Positions 1 through 11,802 of a stretch of DNA of 64,000 bases are shown here, one piece after another; position 1 is the first letter of the stretch, and each line of letters starts with the position of its first letter. The stretch spans positions 48,249,241 through 48,313,240 of the forward strand of contig CM055093.1 of assembly GCA_029204225.1 (NCBI GenBank), read 5' to 3'. The notes below the pieces were generated by a model that saw nothing but the letters and a program-made list of their open reading frames with translations, made no database searches and was not told where the DNA came from. Position numbers and translations under genes: made by a program. Source of the stretch: Diphasiastrum complanatum. Lineage: Eukaryota > Streptophyta > Lycopodiopsida > Lycopodiales > Lycopodiaceae.

Positions 1-815
1 TTTTCTAAGTTCACGGCTCCATGAGTAGATTTTCTTGATCCGATAAGGACCATTCGCTAGTGAATTTTAACTTCCCTTGATCGCCATTGGTTTTATACAG
101 TCAGTGACCAAATCTTTCGACAAGATCCTTTTTTGTAATCTCTTGCAATAATGTCAAGCTTTGTGGCTTCCTTTTCAAACTGCCTAGTGCCATGCACATC
201 TAGTAAGCGTGTTTTCACAGAGTTTATGAAGAGCTTCGTGGCGTAGCCGTATGAGATTTGGACTCATTAGAGACGTTGCGGCGGTGGCAATCCTTAATGA
301 AGGAACTAAAAACTCTACTGCATCACAGCATGCCCTAAACCATATTCCATTTGGAAGGGTGTTTGATCAGTGCTCCCTTATATGTGTCCTGAAGCCCACA
401 GTGCAGCATGCAACTTGTGTTCCCAATCTGATCTGCTAGCTTCAACTGTTTTCATGAGCATGCTACATAGGATCTTATTGGATGATTCTGCTTGCCCATT
501 ACCACGAGGATAAATAGGACATACTGGTTCTCATGGATTCATAAAGATTTCCTCCAACGTGAACCTTGATGGTCTTCGTTGATGAAATGGCTTTTGCGAT
601 CACTGACTAGTTCCACCCGGGCATTCGAAGCGCACAATGATATTCTCATAAAGGGAACTTGGTAGTGGTCCTAGCATGCTACGTTATCATATTCACCCCA
701 AATGTGACTGGTGTGTCCATAGTGTAACATTTGGGTGAAGATGTACTCGGTTCTGGATCTGATTCATATTGACATGCCTGGCAGCCAATAGTTGCTATTG
801 TGTCTGTCCATCTCA
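1..815 (-). pseudogene. Ty3/gypsy integrase C-terminal remnant
   Basis: Read on the minus strand, this stretch gives broken pieces of a gypsy integrase core and the region after it. Around 615-560 there is LVSDRKSHFINE, the second catalytic Asp block, reached only after correcting a one-base loss. Around 515-485 there is PRGNGQAESSNK, which holds the catalytic Glu. Around 300-270 there is a VPSLRIA-type motif that usually follows integrase in plant gypsy pol. Stops and frameshifts interrupt it throughout, so no long open frame exists. It is cut by the window edge. The motifs resemble those of the plus-strand gypsy element at 6.5-9.7 kb, so both may come from one family. The assignment rests on motif order; exact limits are approximate. 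Confidence 0.7.
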
Positions 816-1430
816 TGACCTCCATTTTAATATAATATTGCATTATGTAAAACCACAAAATTTTTTATGTAAAAATGGCATGAAAATCCAATAAGAGAGG
901 TCATATCCTATCAAATGTGGCTAGCTTAAATTTCCACAAAATGACCTTAAAAGTGGCATGTAGAGTAATTTTGCAGTTTTGGCTAAAGTGCCGCAATACA
1001 CTATGTACTTGAAATTTTGCTCTGCCAATGAAAGACCAATTTTGTGTTTTAGGACCACTACTCAGTTGGGATGGGGGACTCGATTGCCAAAATATGCCAA
1101 AGGAAAACAAAAGAATACCTAGGTTCCACCTATGGGTTGACCAAGAAGAGCCTAGGGTGCCACCCTCAAATGGCCAATTATGGGACAAAAGCATCACGCT
1201 TAATGATCACACAAGGCCTAACTAAAAGATATATTGTCGGTTGACTCCCATTAACCTTGAAATTAACCACCTAGGTATCTTAAAGTGCCCCTCCAAAAGG
1301 TATGGACATGTGGCATGAAAAATGAAGATCAAAGAATGGTAGTTGAAGGCCAAGAGATGGGAAAAATAAAAAGCTAAAGGGGGGATGCCACACTATAAAA
1401 AGTAGGAGCCACTTTGTTGAAAGGAGGCCA
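816..1430. other. Non-coding spacer
   Basis: No coding region, LTR or RNA gene is recognised here. Short overlapping open frames on both strands around 900-1230 have no recognisable motif and look like chance. Confidence 0.5.
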
Positions 1431-1885
1431 TATTTTGTGTGATACTTTGGTGTTATGAGAGCCATCATGCTTTAAGAGAGCCATGCTTACTTTGTGTTTG
1501 TGAGAGATAATGTTGTGAGAAAGACCAATTTTGTGAGATTCCAATGCCTTATGAGGAAGTGTCATGTTGTGAGAGACACCATTATGCTAAAACTACTACT
1601 TTGAGATAGCCATTGTGTTTTTGTGATGCTTTTTGAATAAGAGCCATTGCTTGGAGGTCATCTTATTGAAAGAAGCCATTCTGCTAGAACCATGCCTAGT
1701 GAAACCAATACTTTGATATTCCAATGTCTTGTGAAGATTGTCCCTGTAGTGAAAACCCTACCATGGCTGTGAAGAGTCATTCTACTATAGCCATGATTAG
1801 TGGAAAATGGCAATACCTTGTGTAGACAGCCAATGCTTGGTAAAAATCCGTTGTTTTGTGAGGAATTCCCATTGTTGTGCAATGG
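1430..1885. repeat. Highly degenerate short tandem repeat
   Basis: A loose motif of the form GAGAGCCAT followed by GCTT and TTGTGAGA recurs about every 30-40 bases, with variants such as AGCCATTG, GCCATTCTGCTA and GAACCATGCCTAGTGA. The copies have drifted a great deal, so the period is not strict. It looks like an old minisatellite. No protein function is inferred from the frames that cross it. Confidence 0.4.
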
Positions 1886-2194
1886 TCAAAAGTTGTAAAT
1901 GAGAGTCATAATTTTGCCTTATTGTCAGTTTAAGCTAAGAACAAAGAAAAAACCATTTCAAAGAGGGCGCACTAGTTATAGACTTTGGATGCATGGAGCA
2001 TAAGCGATCATCAACCAAATTGTTCGGAAGGCCAAGAAGGTTATAGAATAGACTAGATAGACTCCATCAGTGATCCCTATGTTGGATTACAAAAACAATT
2101 CATTAAAATAAAGCATGACAATTGACCATTTCAACCTTTTTTGGGACTAGTCTAGAATAATGAGACATAACCAATAATCTCGAGTACTGGAGTA

Positions 2195-2748
2195 TTGTGT
2201 ATCCAAGTCCAAGATTATGCCAAACTCCTATATTTAGGACATGGATGTAACAACGAGATGATTAGTGTGACCCCCATGATTGGAAGTGGTCAATCTCTAA
2301 TCATTCACGTAAGGGCAGTGTGGGCCATTCCCTTGTTGGGGGCTATTCGGCTGGACCTATTTCCTATCAAAAAAATCCCTAACACTATGTTGCCACCAAT
2401 GGAGAATGCAAATATAATGCCAATGCTTATTCTTTGGAAGAGAGGCACATGCAAGGACAAAATGTTTTGAAAGCACATTGAATGTACATCAATGGAGGCC
2501 TAGAAAAACATGGCAATAGTACTACATATATAAATAGTTCCATTGGTTACCCTTTATTAAGTAATCCTGACTTTGAACAACATGCCCATGGCAAGGAAGC
2601 TTATTTTTATAGGTGGTTGAAAGGTACATTATGTGCAATCGGGCCTATTAAATGTGGCAAAAAGCTATTCATCAAATATAGTTTCAGTCATCCTCTACCA
2701 AGATGTGTATCGAAAGATTTGAGCCAATCACAACTATGTACATTGTAA
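2195..2748 (+). other. Two unrecognised open frames
   Basis: Two consecutive open stretches (2195-2470, which opens at a TTG, and 2482-2748) lie a few hundred bases upstream of the decayed CACTA transposase and on the same strand. I recognise no domain in either. They could be the degraded 5' part of that transposon or simply chance frames. Confidence 0.2.
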
Positions 2749-3201
2749 ATGCCAAAAATACATTTTATCTATCTAGTGAACAAGTTTTTAGGTCAATTGA
2801 TCCATTTACTACAAGAATTATGCCATGATAGATAAAGTTTTAATGTCAAGTTATTGTGACTATGTTTTTGTGATTCAAATGTTACAAAGAAAGAACACAC
2901 TTGACTATTCTACACACTTGGAACGCGGTTTTAGATTTGATCATGTTCAATTTGAATGTTTAAATTAAGTTTTAATTTTCATTAATGGCAATTTCATATG
3001 TTAATCTCCATATTTGAAGGACTATGAATTGTCTTCTAGTTCTATTGATGATAATAACTGCCACTCCTTATCCATGTCAAAATTGGCATACAATGGGCCA
3101 CATTCAAATCAACAATCACATTGTGAGTATATGGGATTAAGAGCCATGTTGAAAGTAGACAAAACAACAATGCACCAACATACATCGACCTCAACCTAGC
3201 T

Positions 3202-4056
3202 CTTCTTCTTCTTTAGGATCAAGTTCACATGCTGAAAGGGATTTTATTATTCAAGATGAAGTTGAAATTATGAACAGCTTGTTAAATAATGTCTATGCAC
3301 ATCATGACATGGAAGGACACACTGAACATGGTAATTGATCATTCGTGAGTGTCGAAGAAAAGAAATTAAGAGAAAAATTGCAGACACCACTATGCCCTAC
3401 AACAAAGATATCTCAATTGGCCACTTTGTTGCTTTTATTGAACCTGCAAGTTAATATAAATGGAGTGATACAAATTTTTTAACATATTCATTTAGGTGTA
3501 TTGTCGAGGTCGAATGAATTAGTTGGATAGATCTTTGTATCTTATATTATAAAAATTCATTGAATTATGTATAAGTTATTGTGTGGACGACTCCCAAAAG
3601 AAAAAAAAAATATTATAGACAAGAGCTGAGGCATAAAAGATATTGATTGCAATGAGCATGGACTATAAATTACATCATGCTCGTATTGTGGTGAACATCA
3701 GGAGCTAAAAAAGTGTCCTATCTATAATACTCCTCAATATTGAGATGACTTACAAGGGATCACTACCCAATGCAAAGTGTTTAGACTTTTTTCAATTTTT
3801 TTTCCAAGAACTTATGAATTGACATACTAGTCATCTAGGATCAAGTTAATAGCCTCAAATTCTCTTCCATGGAAACACATTGATAAAGAGCACCCATATT
3901 TTGGAAGTGAATTGAGAAATATAAGATACAAGCTACTACTTGCTACCTCTGTATTTGTCTATGTGATGGTATGTGTCTGCTACTGTATGACTCACACTCA
4001 TCAACAACTCATCTGGTCTCGCTTACTAGCGGACGCTTACATCAAGTCGTAACTCA
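3202..4056 (+). pseudogene. CACTA (En/Spm) TNP2-type transposase remnant
   Basis: Several pieces of a plant CACTA transposase (Transposase_21 / TNP2 family) appear in the correct order across different frames. From about 3380 there is TPLCPTTKISQLATLLLLLN, matching the conserved segment before the Cys-rich motif. From about 3590 there is LPKEKKNII, then CNEHGL, then CSYCGEHQELKKCP, the family's Cys-containing block. From about 3870 there is SLPWKHIDKEHPYFGSELRN, which corresponds to the conserved W-K-H-x-D and P-x-x-R-N block that precedes the catalytic region. Stops and frameshifts occur between blocks, and the downstream DGFNPFG-type block and C-terminus are missing. The product is certainly non-functional. 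The terminal CACTA inverted repeats were not found. Confidence 0.72.
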
Positions 4057-5862
4057 TTGAATTAGAATTTTAGATATTTAATGTAGTGTATTAGATGTCG
4101 TTCCCCAAATAGAAAAATTTAGAGATATTTAGGTCATGAAAGTTACTCTGAAAATAGATAAACTGGTTATCAAAAGATATTTGATAAAGGTGGCCATTAC
4201 AACCTTTATATTTCAAATAATGATGTCACCCTGTTTTGATAATTCTTTGGTACTAATTCTCTCCCATACATCAACTATGTATGATCAATGCTGGATTGAG
4301 TGATTATAAAATCAACTACACATACGGTATGATTAATTAGAGGTTTCTCAATATGGAATCTACAACTATGACTCGATAGTTAAGCAATACTTGCAACTGA
4401 CCCATAAAACCAGACATTCCCTCTCATTCTACCTCTCACATTCTGATAGAATTCATAATGATATTAGTGTAATTAAATCATCTGTGTGCTTTAGCCCAAT
4501 TTGGACTCAAACAGTCTCAAGGTATTATCAATCTGACTTTATATAGCATTCATCATTAATTGGAAGGGTACAAAGTTTATAGACAATGCAATTTCTAGAA
4601 AAATAGTCAACAACAGATACATTCATTCATTCATAGAATAATCATCAACAGTTCACATATGGGTTCTTATCAAAAATCGTAACGATCCAGTGAAAATGCG
4701 ATTTGGATCGATTCCATACTTAAACATCAAAATGCTAGAATACTACAAAACTATAAAAAGTCAGTTGTCTAAAACCCAAAGTTTGCAAGAATAAAAACCA
4801 AAAAACTATCATGTGACTAAAATAGGTCATCACAGCATCACCAAATCTATGCTTAACTAGTTTTTTATGCCAAATCAAGCCTATATTGAAGAGGTGGTGG
4901 CTAACAATTGTTCCAATGCTCACAAGTAGGATCCATAGGCATTCCCTAGTGTGGGCTGCATGTTGGGATCCCACCCCCAACCACCTAGCCACCCGCTTAT
5001 CTACCTAACCCCAAAAGGCCCGGTACTAGGGGACACGAGATAATGTGCAACCACTTGTTATATGGAGAGGCACCCAAGGACCCTTAGTGCTTATGGGATA
5101 ATGATGGAAAATGAAAATGCGCTCAAGCACCTTCACGTCAGCAGACAGTGCACAAACCTCATGTGTGTGGCTTGACAAACTATTCTGCCCACAGAACCTT
5201 TGTTGATATGGAAATTTTGTAATGGACTATTTTAGAAATCCATATGATGGGGATTTACTATTTTTTTATGATTACTATTTCAAGTTGAGGACATACCATT
5301 TGAAATCACTATATCTTAGAGAACAAATTTAGAATGAATGTTGACAAGCCAATCATAATCCAATCTTGTATGAATGTCATGACTTTCTGAGTTTCTAACA
5401 CTTGAGCATACATACAACCTATGATCTTTTATAAAGGTATTTTCATTGGCTAAATTTGAAAACTTTGTAGAGTCTTATGTACTCAGTTGTGGACAATGTC
5501 AATTCTACAAAACAAAATGTGTAAGAACAAATGGCTTGTGTTTTTCCCAAATGAAGAATTACAATAAGAGATGAACCAACATCTTAATGTATTTATTGGT
5601 TGATCTTCCAAGAATCTACAAAGACAAAAAAAAATGGTAAACATTCAGCCTTATTATGAATACTAAAGCCTATCCATTTTGGCTCAAACTTTTATTGAGT
5701 GGTTATAAAAACTTAACGAGGAGTCCCAACCATGTGGTGAGTGACCAATATGATTGATTCACATGGCACTTCCTATCATAGTTTTTCTAAAGTTCAAGAC
5801 TATTAGCTCATCATAGCATCTTGAATCTAATGGTCATAATAAAAAGGGCTGAGGCACATGTT
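4057..5862. other. AT-rich non-coding spacer
   Basis: No recognisable gene. The 4735-4992 minus frame is hydrophobic at one end but carries no family motif. Sequence composition suggests old, decayed transposon DNA. Confidence 0.4.
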
Positions 5863-6363
5863 CCACTTACAAATTGGCAATTTTCAATTAGTGCTAATTG
5901 AAGCGAACTATGTTGTCCCTCTTACAATTACCTCACACAAGTTAACCAACTGATTTAGCTAGCCATAACTTGGGTTTAGAGTATCTTGCTTAATTATTGT
6001 GTTACCCCTTCCTTAAGCTAATATGTGCTTTAGTTAGAAGTGACTCCAACTACCAAAAACCTTTCAAATCCAATTTACCCACAATCCCCTTCACCCTTTT
6101 ATTGACAAACTACTTGCCCTCCTTTCGTCTCCTCCATCACCACCTCATTGCGTTGCTCCTTTAGAAAGTCTAGACTGATGCATTCTAGGGCATTCCTTAA
6201 CAAATGCACTAATGGGGGTTTGTGAGATGGGGCAACATGTACACCTCGATCATATCAAATGTAATTGAGGCAAATAACTGTAGGTGGGGCAACAAGCATG
6301 CTAGTTAATTAGCTGGCACAAGTTACCACTAACATAAATGATAGTTAACTAACTTGTAAGTGG
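5863..6363. repeat. Possible inverted-repeat (MITE-like) element
   Basis: CCACTTACAA at 5863-5872 is matched in reverse complement by TTGTAAGTGG at 6354-6363. A second inside pair also matches imperfectly: 5912-5930 against the reverse complement of 6273-6293, sharing a GTTG-CCC-C-TACA-TTA pattern. This gives nested inverted repeats roughly 0.5 kb apart with no coding capacity, as in a non-autonomous DNA transposon. The arms have diverged and I could not fix a target-site duplication. Confidence 0.35.
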
Positions 6364-7290
6364 GGCAGACCCTTCACGATATCAAACATGTCTTTCTAGT
6401 AATTTTACTAAATGGGACAAGTCACTTCAATTGATAAAGGTTTCTTAAAATAGTCATATGAATAATACTACTAGATTTGACTCCTATATGCATAGGTATG
6501 GGTTGGACCACCCATAGCCTTTTTCTGATGAGGACAATATCCCTATCAAGAGATTAGAACGACCAGCGAAGAAATCTAGCGAGGGCCATTAGGATTCCGT
6601 TTCGCTTTTTATGATGAGCCTAGATGCTATACCCCAGGAACCACTACATGGACTCTATAGTGAAAAGAAAATTGAAGTTCTTCAGGTGTTCACCATGAAG
6701 AAAGTTGAGAGTATGAGGAAGAGGATTTCCTCCGATATGTTGATCCTGATCGTTTTAAAGCTACGCAAAAATCCCAAAACACTAGATCCATGAGAGGCTC
6801 TAGCGAACACAGATCTCATCGAGACCGCAGAGCCCCACAAGGCAATGTTGTTGTAGGTCGAATGGATACAGTGACTGATGGATCCACAACTAGTGTTCAT
6901 ATAACTGTCAATGATCTCTTAAGAGAATGTATAGATTGGGACCTAGCTGAGGATGAAGCTCTTTATAAGCTATAAATCTCGTTATGGGATAATAGCATAA
7001 AGATGGACCCCTGAACCACGATCAGAGGCACCTATGAATGACAAGGAAAAGGAGCCAATTACTTCATATTCCTCACAGGGAGAATCTCTGAAGGAAAAAG
7101 CTTCGATCACCTTTGTAGATCTGGATATGAAACCATCGAAGTGCAATAGAAAACTTGACTGCGCTCTGAAAAGATTTGTATCGACAATCAACCACTCACC
7201 AGCCCGCTCCGTGAACGCAAACCCCTATATAAGGCAAAAATTGCTCAGTGGAAGGCTAAGAGTGATAAAAGAAAAATCAAGACCAAGTCA

Positions 7291-8466
7291 ATGACCAACC
7301 AGGAGTTACAAGATAAGATTCGGGAAGACGCCATAGAAGAACCTAAACTTGCGCATGATGTGCCACAGTATTTCAAAGATTACGAGATGGATGAAGTGGT
7401 AGTGGTTATGCCCAGGGCAAAGAGAGAAACCTTAGTAGAAACTTCCCAAGGAGCCAACGTGTATGAAGGTCCCGTCCGCATTAAAGAGATAGATCTGGCT
7501 GAGAAGGGAGAGGAGAGTCGTATGGTATTAGTAGGGAAAGATGTAGGAGAGGAACTCGAGAATCTCAAGGCACTTCTCCACAAATACCGCGACTGTCTTG
7601 CTTGAAATTACGCTAAGCTGAAGGGCATATCACCAGATGTAGTGGTTCATACCATTCCACTGGCTAATGGCGCAAAAACCATAGCCAGTAGACCTTATAG
7701 GTCCAATCCACACTATGCCCAGCTGATCCAAGAGGAATTGAAGAAGCTTCTAGATGTAGGATTCATCTACGAGATGGAACACACTGATTGGGTATCGCCA
7801 ATCGTGGTAGTACCTAGGAAAAATGGAGTGTTAGAGAGAATAGCCAAAGCAGAAGCCTATAGCTTTCTAGATGGGTTTAGTGGCTGTAACCAGGTGCAGA
7901 TAGCCCCAGAAGGTCAGCACAAAACCACCTTCTCCACTGTGTGGGGAACTTATGCTTACAAAGTGATGTCATTTGGGTTGTGCAACGCTCCCAGCACTTT
8001 CCAATGAGTGATGAGTTATGCCTTCAAGGATTTTCTTCGGAAGTTTCTTGAGATATTCATGGATGACTTGTGTGTCCACTCCTCTAGAGCCCAACATTTA
8101 GCTTGCCTAGAGAAAGTATTCATCCAGTGTCGATTATTCGGCATATCCCTCAACCCAGCCAAATGCCAATTTCTGGTCGCGCACGGCATAGTGCTAGGCC
8201 ATATAGTTTCGAGACATGGGATTGCCACTGACGTCGACAAGATCCATATAATACTTGCATTGCCTGAACTTGGAACTGTACGTGAAGTGTCCATCTTTAT
8301 GGGGCATTGCAATTATTATAAGGGATTTATCCTGAACTTTGCTAAGGTGGCCCGTTTAATCTATCAGATGACTATCCAAATAGAATGGACAGTTGGAGCC
8401 ACTGAGGCTTTTCACAAACTCAATAAGGCCTTAGTTACCGCACCGATCTTTCAACCTCCTATCTAG
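7291..8466 (+). pseudogene. Gypsy pol linker and reverse transcriptase
   Basis: The frame 7291-7605 is the acidic linker found before RT in plant gypsy pol, ending in a segment of the type LHKYRDCLA. A stop at 7603-7605 then separates it from RT (7642 on). RT shows SRPYRSNPHYAQL, the fingers segment WVSPIVVVPRKNG, then YSFLDGFSG with the first catalytic Asp, GLCNAPSTFQ, a stop at 8005-8007, and EIFMDDLCVHS, which holds the paired catalytic Asp. Between the fingers and the YSFLDGFSG block about 27 residues that normally carry the RVCVDYRKLN-type segment are missing and replaced by a few unrelated residues. The deletion and stops rule out activity. Confidence 0.85.
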
Positions 8467-8845
8467 ACCATAGAATTTCACGTCCACACAAACGCCTCTA
8501 ATTATGCCATAGGGAGTGTTCTGACCCAACCAGGGGAGTACAAGAAGGACTATCCGATCTACTTTGCCAGTAGGTAGTTGATTCCTGCAGAGATGAACTA
8601 TACAACCACCGAGCATAAAGCACTAGTCATGGTATACAGTGTGAAGAAATTATGCCATTACCTGCTAGCCAACCCCTTTGTCTTCTTTGTAGATCACCAA
8701 GCTCTATTGTATCTGGTAAATAGACCTTGCACAACTGGACGTATCACCTGATGGCTACTCCTTCTTCAAGAGTTTGACTTTAAAATCATCTTTTGCAAAG
8801 GGAAAAAACACTATATGGCCAATCACCTCTCAAGGATCTGAAATG
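8467..8845 (+). pseudogene. Gypsy RNase H domain
   Basis: Continues directly from RT after a stop at 8464-8466. The block FHVHTNASNYAIGSVL corresponds to the family's F-x-x-x-T-D-A-S block, but the catalytic Asp is Asn here. MNYTTTEHKALVMVYSVKK retains the catalytic Glu, and FVFFVDHQALLYLVNRP retains the second Asp. Further stops occur near 8576 and 8750. The Asp to Asn change would itself abolish activity. Confidence 0.8.
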
Positions 8846-9084
8846 TTCCCGAGAGTAGAGGGGTTGATGATGAACTCCCTGATGTCATACTTTTCCATGT
8901 CGATATCGATGTCATCCCTGAGTGGGCTACTGACCGGATATCTTATGTCAAGACGTCCTCTCCCTGAGATGAGCAAAGTAAAACGATGCAAGTTAATCAT
9001 TAAATCTGCTCCTTTCACATTGATAGCAGGACAGCTGTATCGCATTTCTAACAATGGGATTATACGCCGTTGTGTCCTACCACA

Positions 9085-9713
9085 CAAAGTGTCCCACAAG
9101 TGGTGAGCATCGCCCATGAAAGAATAGGATGAGGGTATTTCGCTGCTGAAGCTACCAATAGAAAAGTGCTTCAACATGGCCTGTGGTGGCCCACGATATT
9201 TAGAGACATTCACTACCAGGTCAAAAGGTGTGACATATGCCAACGATTCAACCGAACCTAGGGAAAGGATAGAATGTCGTTACGACCTGTTTTGGCTGAA
9301 ATGTCGTTTGAGAAATGGGGCATTGACTATGTCGGCCCTATTCGTCCAGCAGCCCGTGACTCGCAAGCTCGATATATAATTGTATCCACTGACTACTTGA
9401 CCAAATGGGTGGAAGCCAAGGCGGTGAGGAAGGTTGATGCCAACTCCACTACCAAGTTCCTATATGAGAATGTCTTAGTCCATTTTGGGTGCCCATTAGA
9501 ACTCGTGAGTGATCATGAAACTCATTTCCTAAACGAGACTATCACTCACCTGTTATCCTCTTATCTGGTTGTCCATAGGAAGAGTACTCCCTATTACCCA
9601 CGTTGTAATGGACAGGCAGAGTCATCTATGGGCTTTCAAAACCACGTTCAAAGTAAGTAGTGGACAAACCCCATTCCAGATGGTGTATGGACAAGATGCC
9701 ATGATCATTAAAT
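9085..9713 (+). pseudogene. Gypsy integrase, catalytic triad intact
   Basis: An H2C2 zinc finger is visible (HERIG..., then CDICQRFNR near 9231-9257). From 9274 an open frame holds the catalytic core: WGIDYVGP (first Asp), LVSDHETHF (second Asp) and NGQAESS (Glu). I count exactly 35 residues between the second Asp and the Glu, the DD35E spacing of active integrases. A stop at 9658-9660 and an apparent deletion then lead to SGQTPFQMVYGQDAM, and homology ends at about 9713. The triad has survived although the element is dead. Confidence 0.83.
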
Positions 9714-9719
9714 AGAAGC

Positions 9720-9905
9720 TGTTCATTCTTTGCTAGGAATTCACATTACTAGAGATAGACTTTAGAAGAAGATCTATCTTAGTCAGCAGGCATATCTAAA
9801 AGGCATTTTAGAGAAATTTCATATGTCTAATTGCAAACCAATTGATACACCAATGAATCCAAGTATAGTATTGACTAAACATTCATTAGGAAAAATATGG
9901 GCTCA
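9720..9905 (+). pseudogene. Ty1/copia RT-RNase H junction fragment
   Basis: In a single frame with one stop this encodes LLGIHITRDR, then KIYLSQQAYLKGILEKFHM, then NCKPIDTPMNP. These are the diagnostic blocks at the end of copia RT (LG-x-x-I, L-x-Q-x-x-Y-x-x-x-x-L, and C-x-P-x-x-T-P). It abuts the gypsy integrase remnant with no LTR between them, so the junction near 9715 is a recombination or deletion scar. Confidence 0.8.
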
Positions 9906-10305
9906 AAATGGGCCCTTTAAGAAATTTCACTTTAGAGAGAGGTTACATAGAGAGAGAATGCAAACCGATAACTTTTGGTCGACGTCCGAGCTTTTGGCCT
10001 TGCCCGACGTTTAACTAGTATGATTAACTTCAGACAATAGTTAGTTTAGCATGAGATGTAATAACTTCTCTTCGTGCTCATTCCAAAATTCAGGACTAGA
10101 GTTTTAAGACTGAAAATCTTGGTGTGCTCAATGCAAAAACTGAAGTGGGAGAGGCAAAACTTTTGAAATCACTGTATGCTTATAGTGAAATATGAGGCGG
10201 GATGATTTTTCAATGTGACATAAACATTACAAAAGTAAGGAATGCTAGATCTATTCATATTGATTTACTATAGGTAGATTCATTTACGTGATTGTAGTTT
10301 TAACA
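9906..10305. other. Spacer without recognisable gene
   Basis: No domain or structural repeat recognised. The short frame at 9823-10014 is mostly the copia scrap and its run-on. Confidence 0.4.
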
Positions 10306-10605
10306 ATGGCAATGTTCCATTTGCATGTTGCTCTTCCGATGGAATGCACTCCAATTATTAAGAAAAATGCAAAAGTTGTAGAGAATGTTGCAGCAATAGT
10401 TAGAGAATTGAGAATGAATAATCATATGAATATAGATTTGTGGGTGGATGGATCAATTTATCCTAATGATCCAGCTACCAATTTGTGTCCAGATTTTAAG
10501 TTTGTAACTCATCTTCTCAGATATGTATGTAAAGGAAATAGCGGATTACTTGGATATTGTCAAAAGTTGTGTGATATTGGAATGCATAGCAAATCTTGTC
10601 TGAAT
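10306..10605 (+). CDS. Unrecognised open frame, possibly an exon
   Basis: A 100-residue open frame starts at the ATG at 10306 and is preceded by TTGTAG at 10292-10297, which could be a splice acceptor. It is mixed in composition and Cys-containing, with segments such as VVENVAAIVREL and NLCPDFKFVTHLL, and it looks more protein-like than the surrounding frames. Past its stop the same frame continues with NQQLQ- and ANQQL-type repeats and then a Lys-rich stretch to about 10945, broken by further stops. I do not recognise the family. It may be a decaying host gene or transposon accessory frame. Confidence 0.3.
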
Positions 10606-10945
10606 TAACAATTACAGTTTGCTAATCAACAATTGCAACGTGCAAATCAACAATTGCTTCATTATGTGCAACACACTAGTGCTGAAAACAATGCATCAAG
10701 AACGTTATGTCAGAGTTGAATGCTACTGGCACTACTCTTTGAGGATCAAACCAAGAAATTTTAGAATCCATGGAAAAGTTGTGATTTGAGAGTTTAAAAT
10801 ATGTTGTTGATCTAAAAGTTATCAATAAGAAAATGATGAAGAGAAAAAAAAAGAGAGTACCGATGAAGAATATTGATGACCTATCTACACATAGCGGCAA
10901 TCAGAAAAAAAAAATCCGAGCATTCAAGTATGTTGTCATCTTTGT
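10606..10945 (+). pseudogene. Decayed continuation with ANQQL repeats and a Lys-rich segment
   Basis: After the TAA at 10606-10608 the frame reads three short Gln/Asn-rich repeats (QLQFANQQL, QRANQQLLH) and, with one more shift, ESLKYVVDLK and KKMMKRKKKRVP. Several stops are present. Candidate splice acceptors (pyrimidine run then CAG) follow at about 10947 and 11212, so this may be a multi-exon gene in decay. The family is unknown. Confidence 0.25.
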
Positions 10946-11212
10946 TGCAGATTGATCCGATATCTCATAATGTTAAAATTTGGATTCTGTAGTCCTCCCA
11001 TCAGGTTGATTTTGTCAACTGTGGTTGGTATACTGTATGCAATGCCAAACACTTTTTTAATTGGCTTGCATTACAAGATGGAATTCCAGATCTGGAAGAG
11101 GTCATCTTCGATTAACTATTTTTTATTGTGTTTTTGCTTTTTTTCATATTCAAATTCCTATTAACTGATCTTTGATTAATTACATTTAACTGTGTGTATG
11201 TTTTTTTTTCAG

Positions 11213-11370
11213 TTTAAATGCCCGAAGGTCTCCCCAATGGAGATAGTGCACTTCAGGCAGGAGACCATAAAGCTTGTGATCGAAAATTCATATCCAGCTG
11301 CAGTGGCCGAGTGTTCTCTACCCAAGCTACTTTCAACTGGAGAAATGGATTTAGAGATCATAGATAGTTG
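11213..11370 (+). repeat. Repeat copy 1 with a CTCCCCAATGGAG hairpin
   Basis: About 158 bases that recur, diverged, at 11803-11941. The best-conserved part contains TCTCCCCAATGGAGAT, an inverted repeat, followed by AGTGCA, CAGGAGAC and TATC/GATCGAAAA. It begins right after a pyrimidine run and CAG. Both copies can be read in the same frame with a shared LPNGDSA segment, which hints at a duplicated exon, but no family is recognised. Confidence 0.45.
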
Positions 11371-11802
11371 ATAGTGATAAATATTCGTCTCACTTGATGT
11401 GGATGAGACACATGTACAGAAAATTCTAATAGAAATATATTCACAGTTTCTCTATGGTTGTTCTTACTTGTTTTTTTTCCTGTTATTAATTCAAGTTATG
11501 ATTCATTCATCATCAATTTCTATGGTTTTTCGACATGTTTGTTTTTCATAACCTTGGTCTACCTTGTCTTTACCTTGGTTTTTTTTTTGGATAAGTTCAG
11601 AAAGATGATCTGATGGAACCTTTGCCACAACCAATCCAAATATGCGACAGATTTGACAGCAAAGCTTTCATCTGTTCATCTTCTGAACATATCCAAATAT
11701 GCCATGACAAGGACAATACAGACCAAGGCAATGAAGACTAAAAATACAACCGATATATACGAGACATCAACAAGGGTAATCATCGATTGTAGTGATCACT
11801 AG

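Larger units (their letters stand above)
6530..9713 (+). mobile_element. Ty3/gypsy retrotransposon, degraded gag-pol region
   Basis: The order linker, reverse transcriptase, RNase H, zinc-finger integrase is that of Ty3/gypsy. At least six in-frame stops, several frameshifts and a deletion inside RT make it inactive. No LTR, primer site or polypurine tract is recognisable on either side. The right end stops inside the post-integrase region at about 9713, where copia sequence begins, so the element is truncated there. The sequence between 6530 and 7290 holds broken frames probably from the gag-protease part. Confidence 0.85.
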
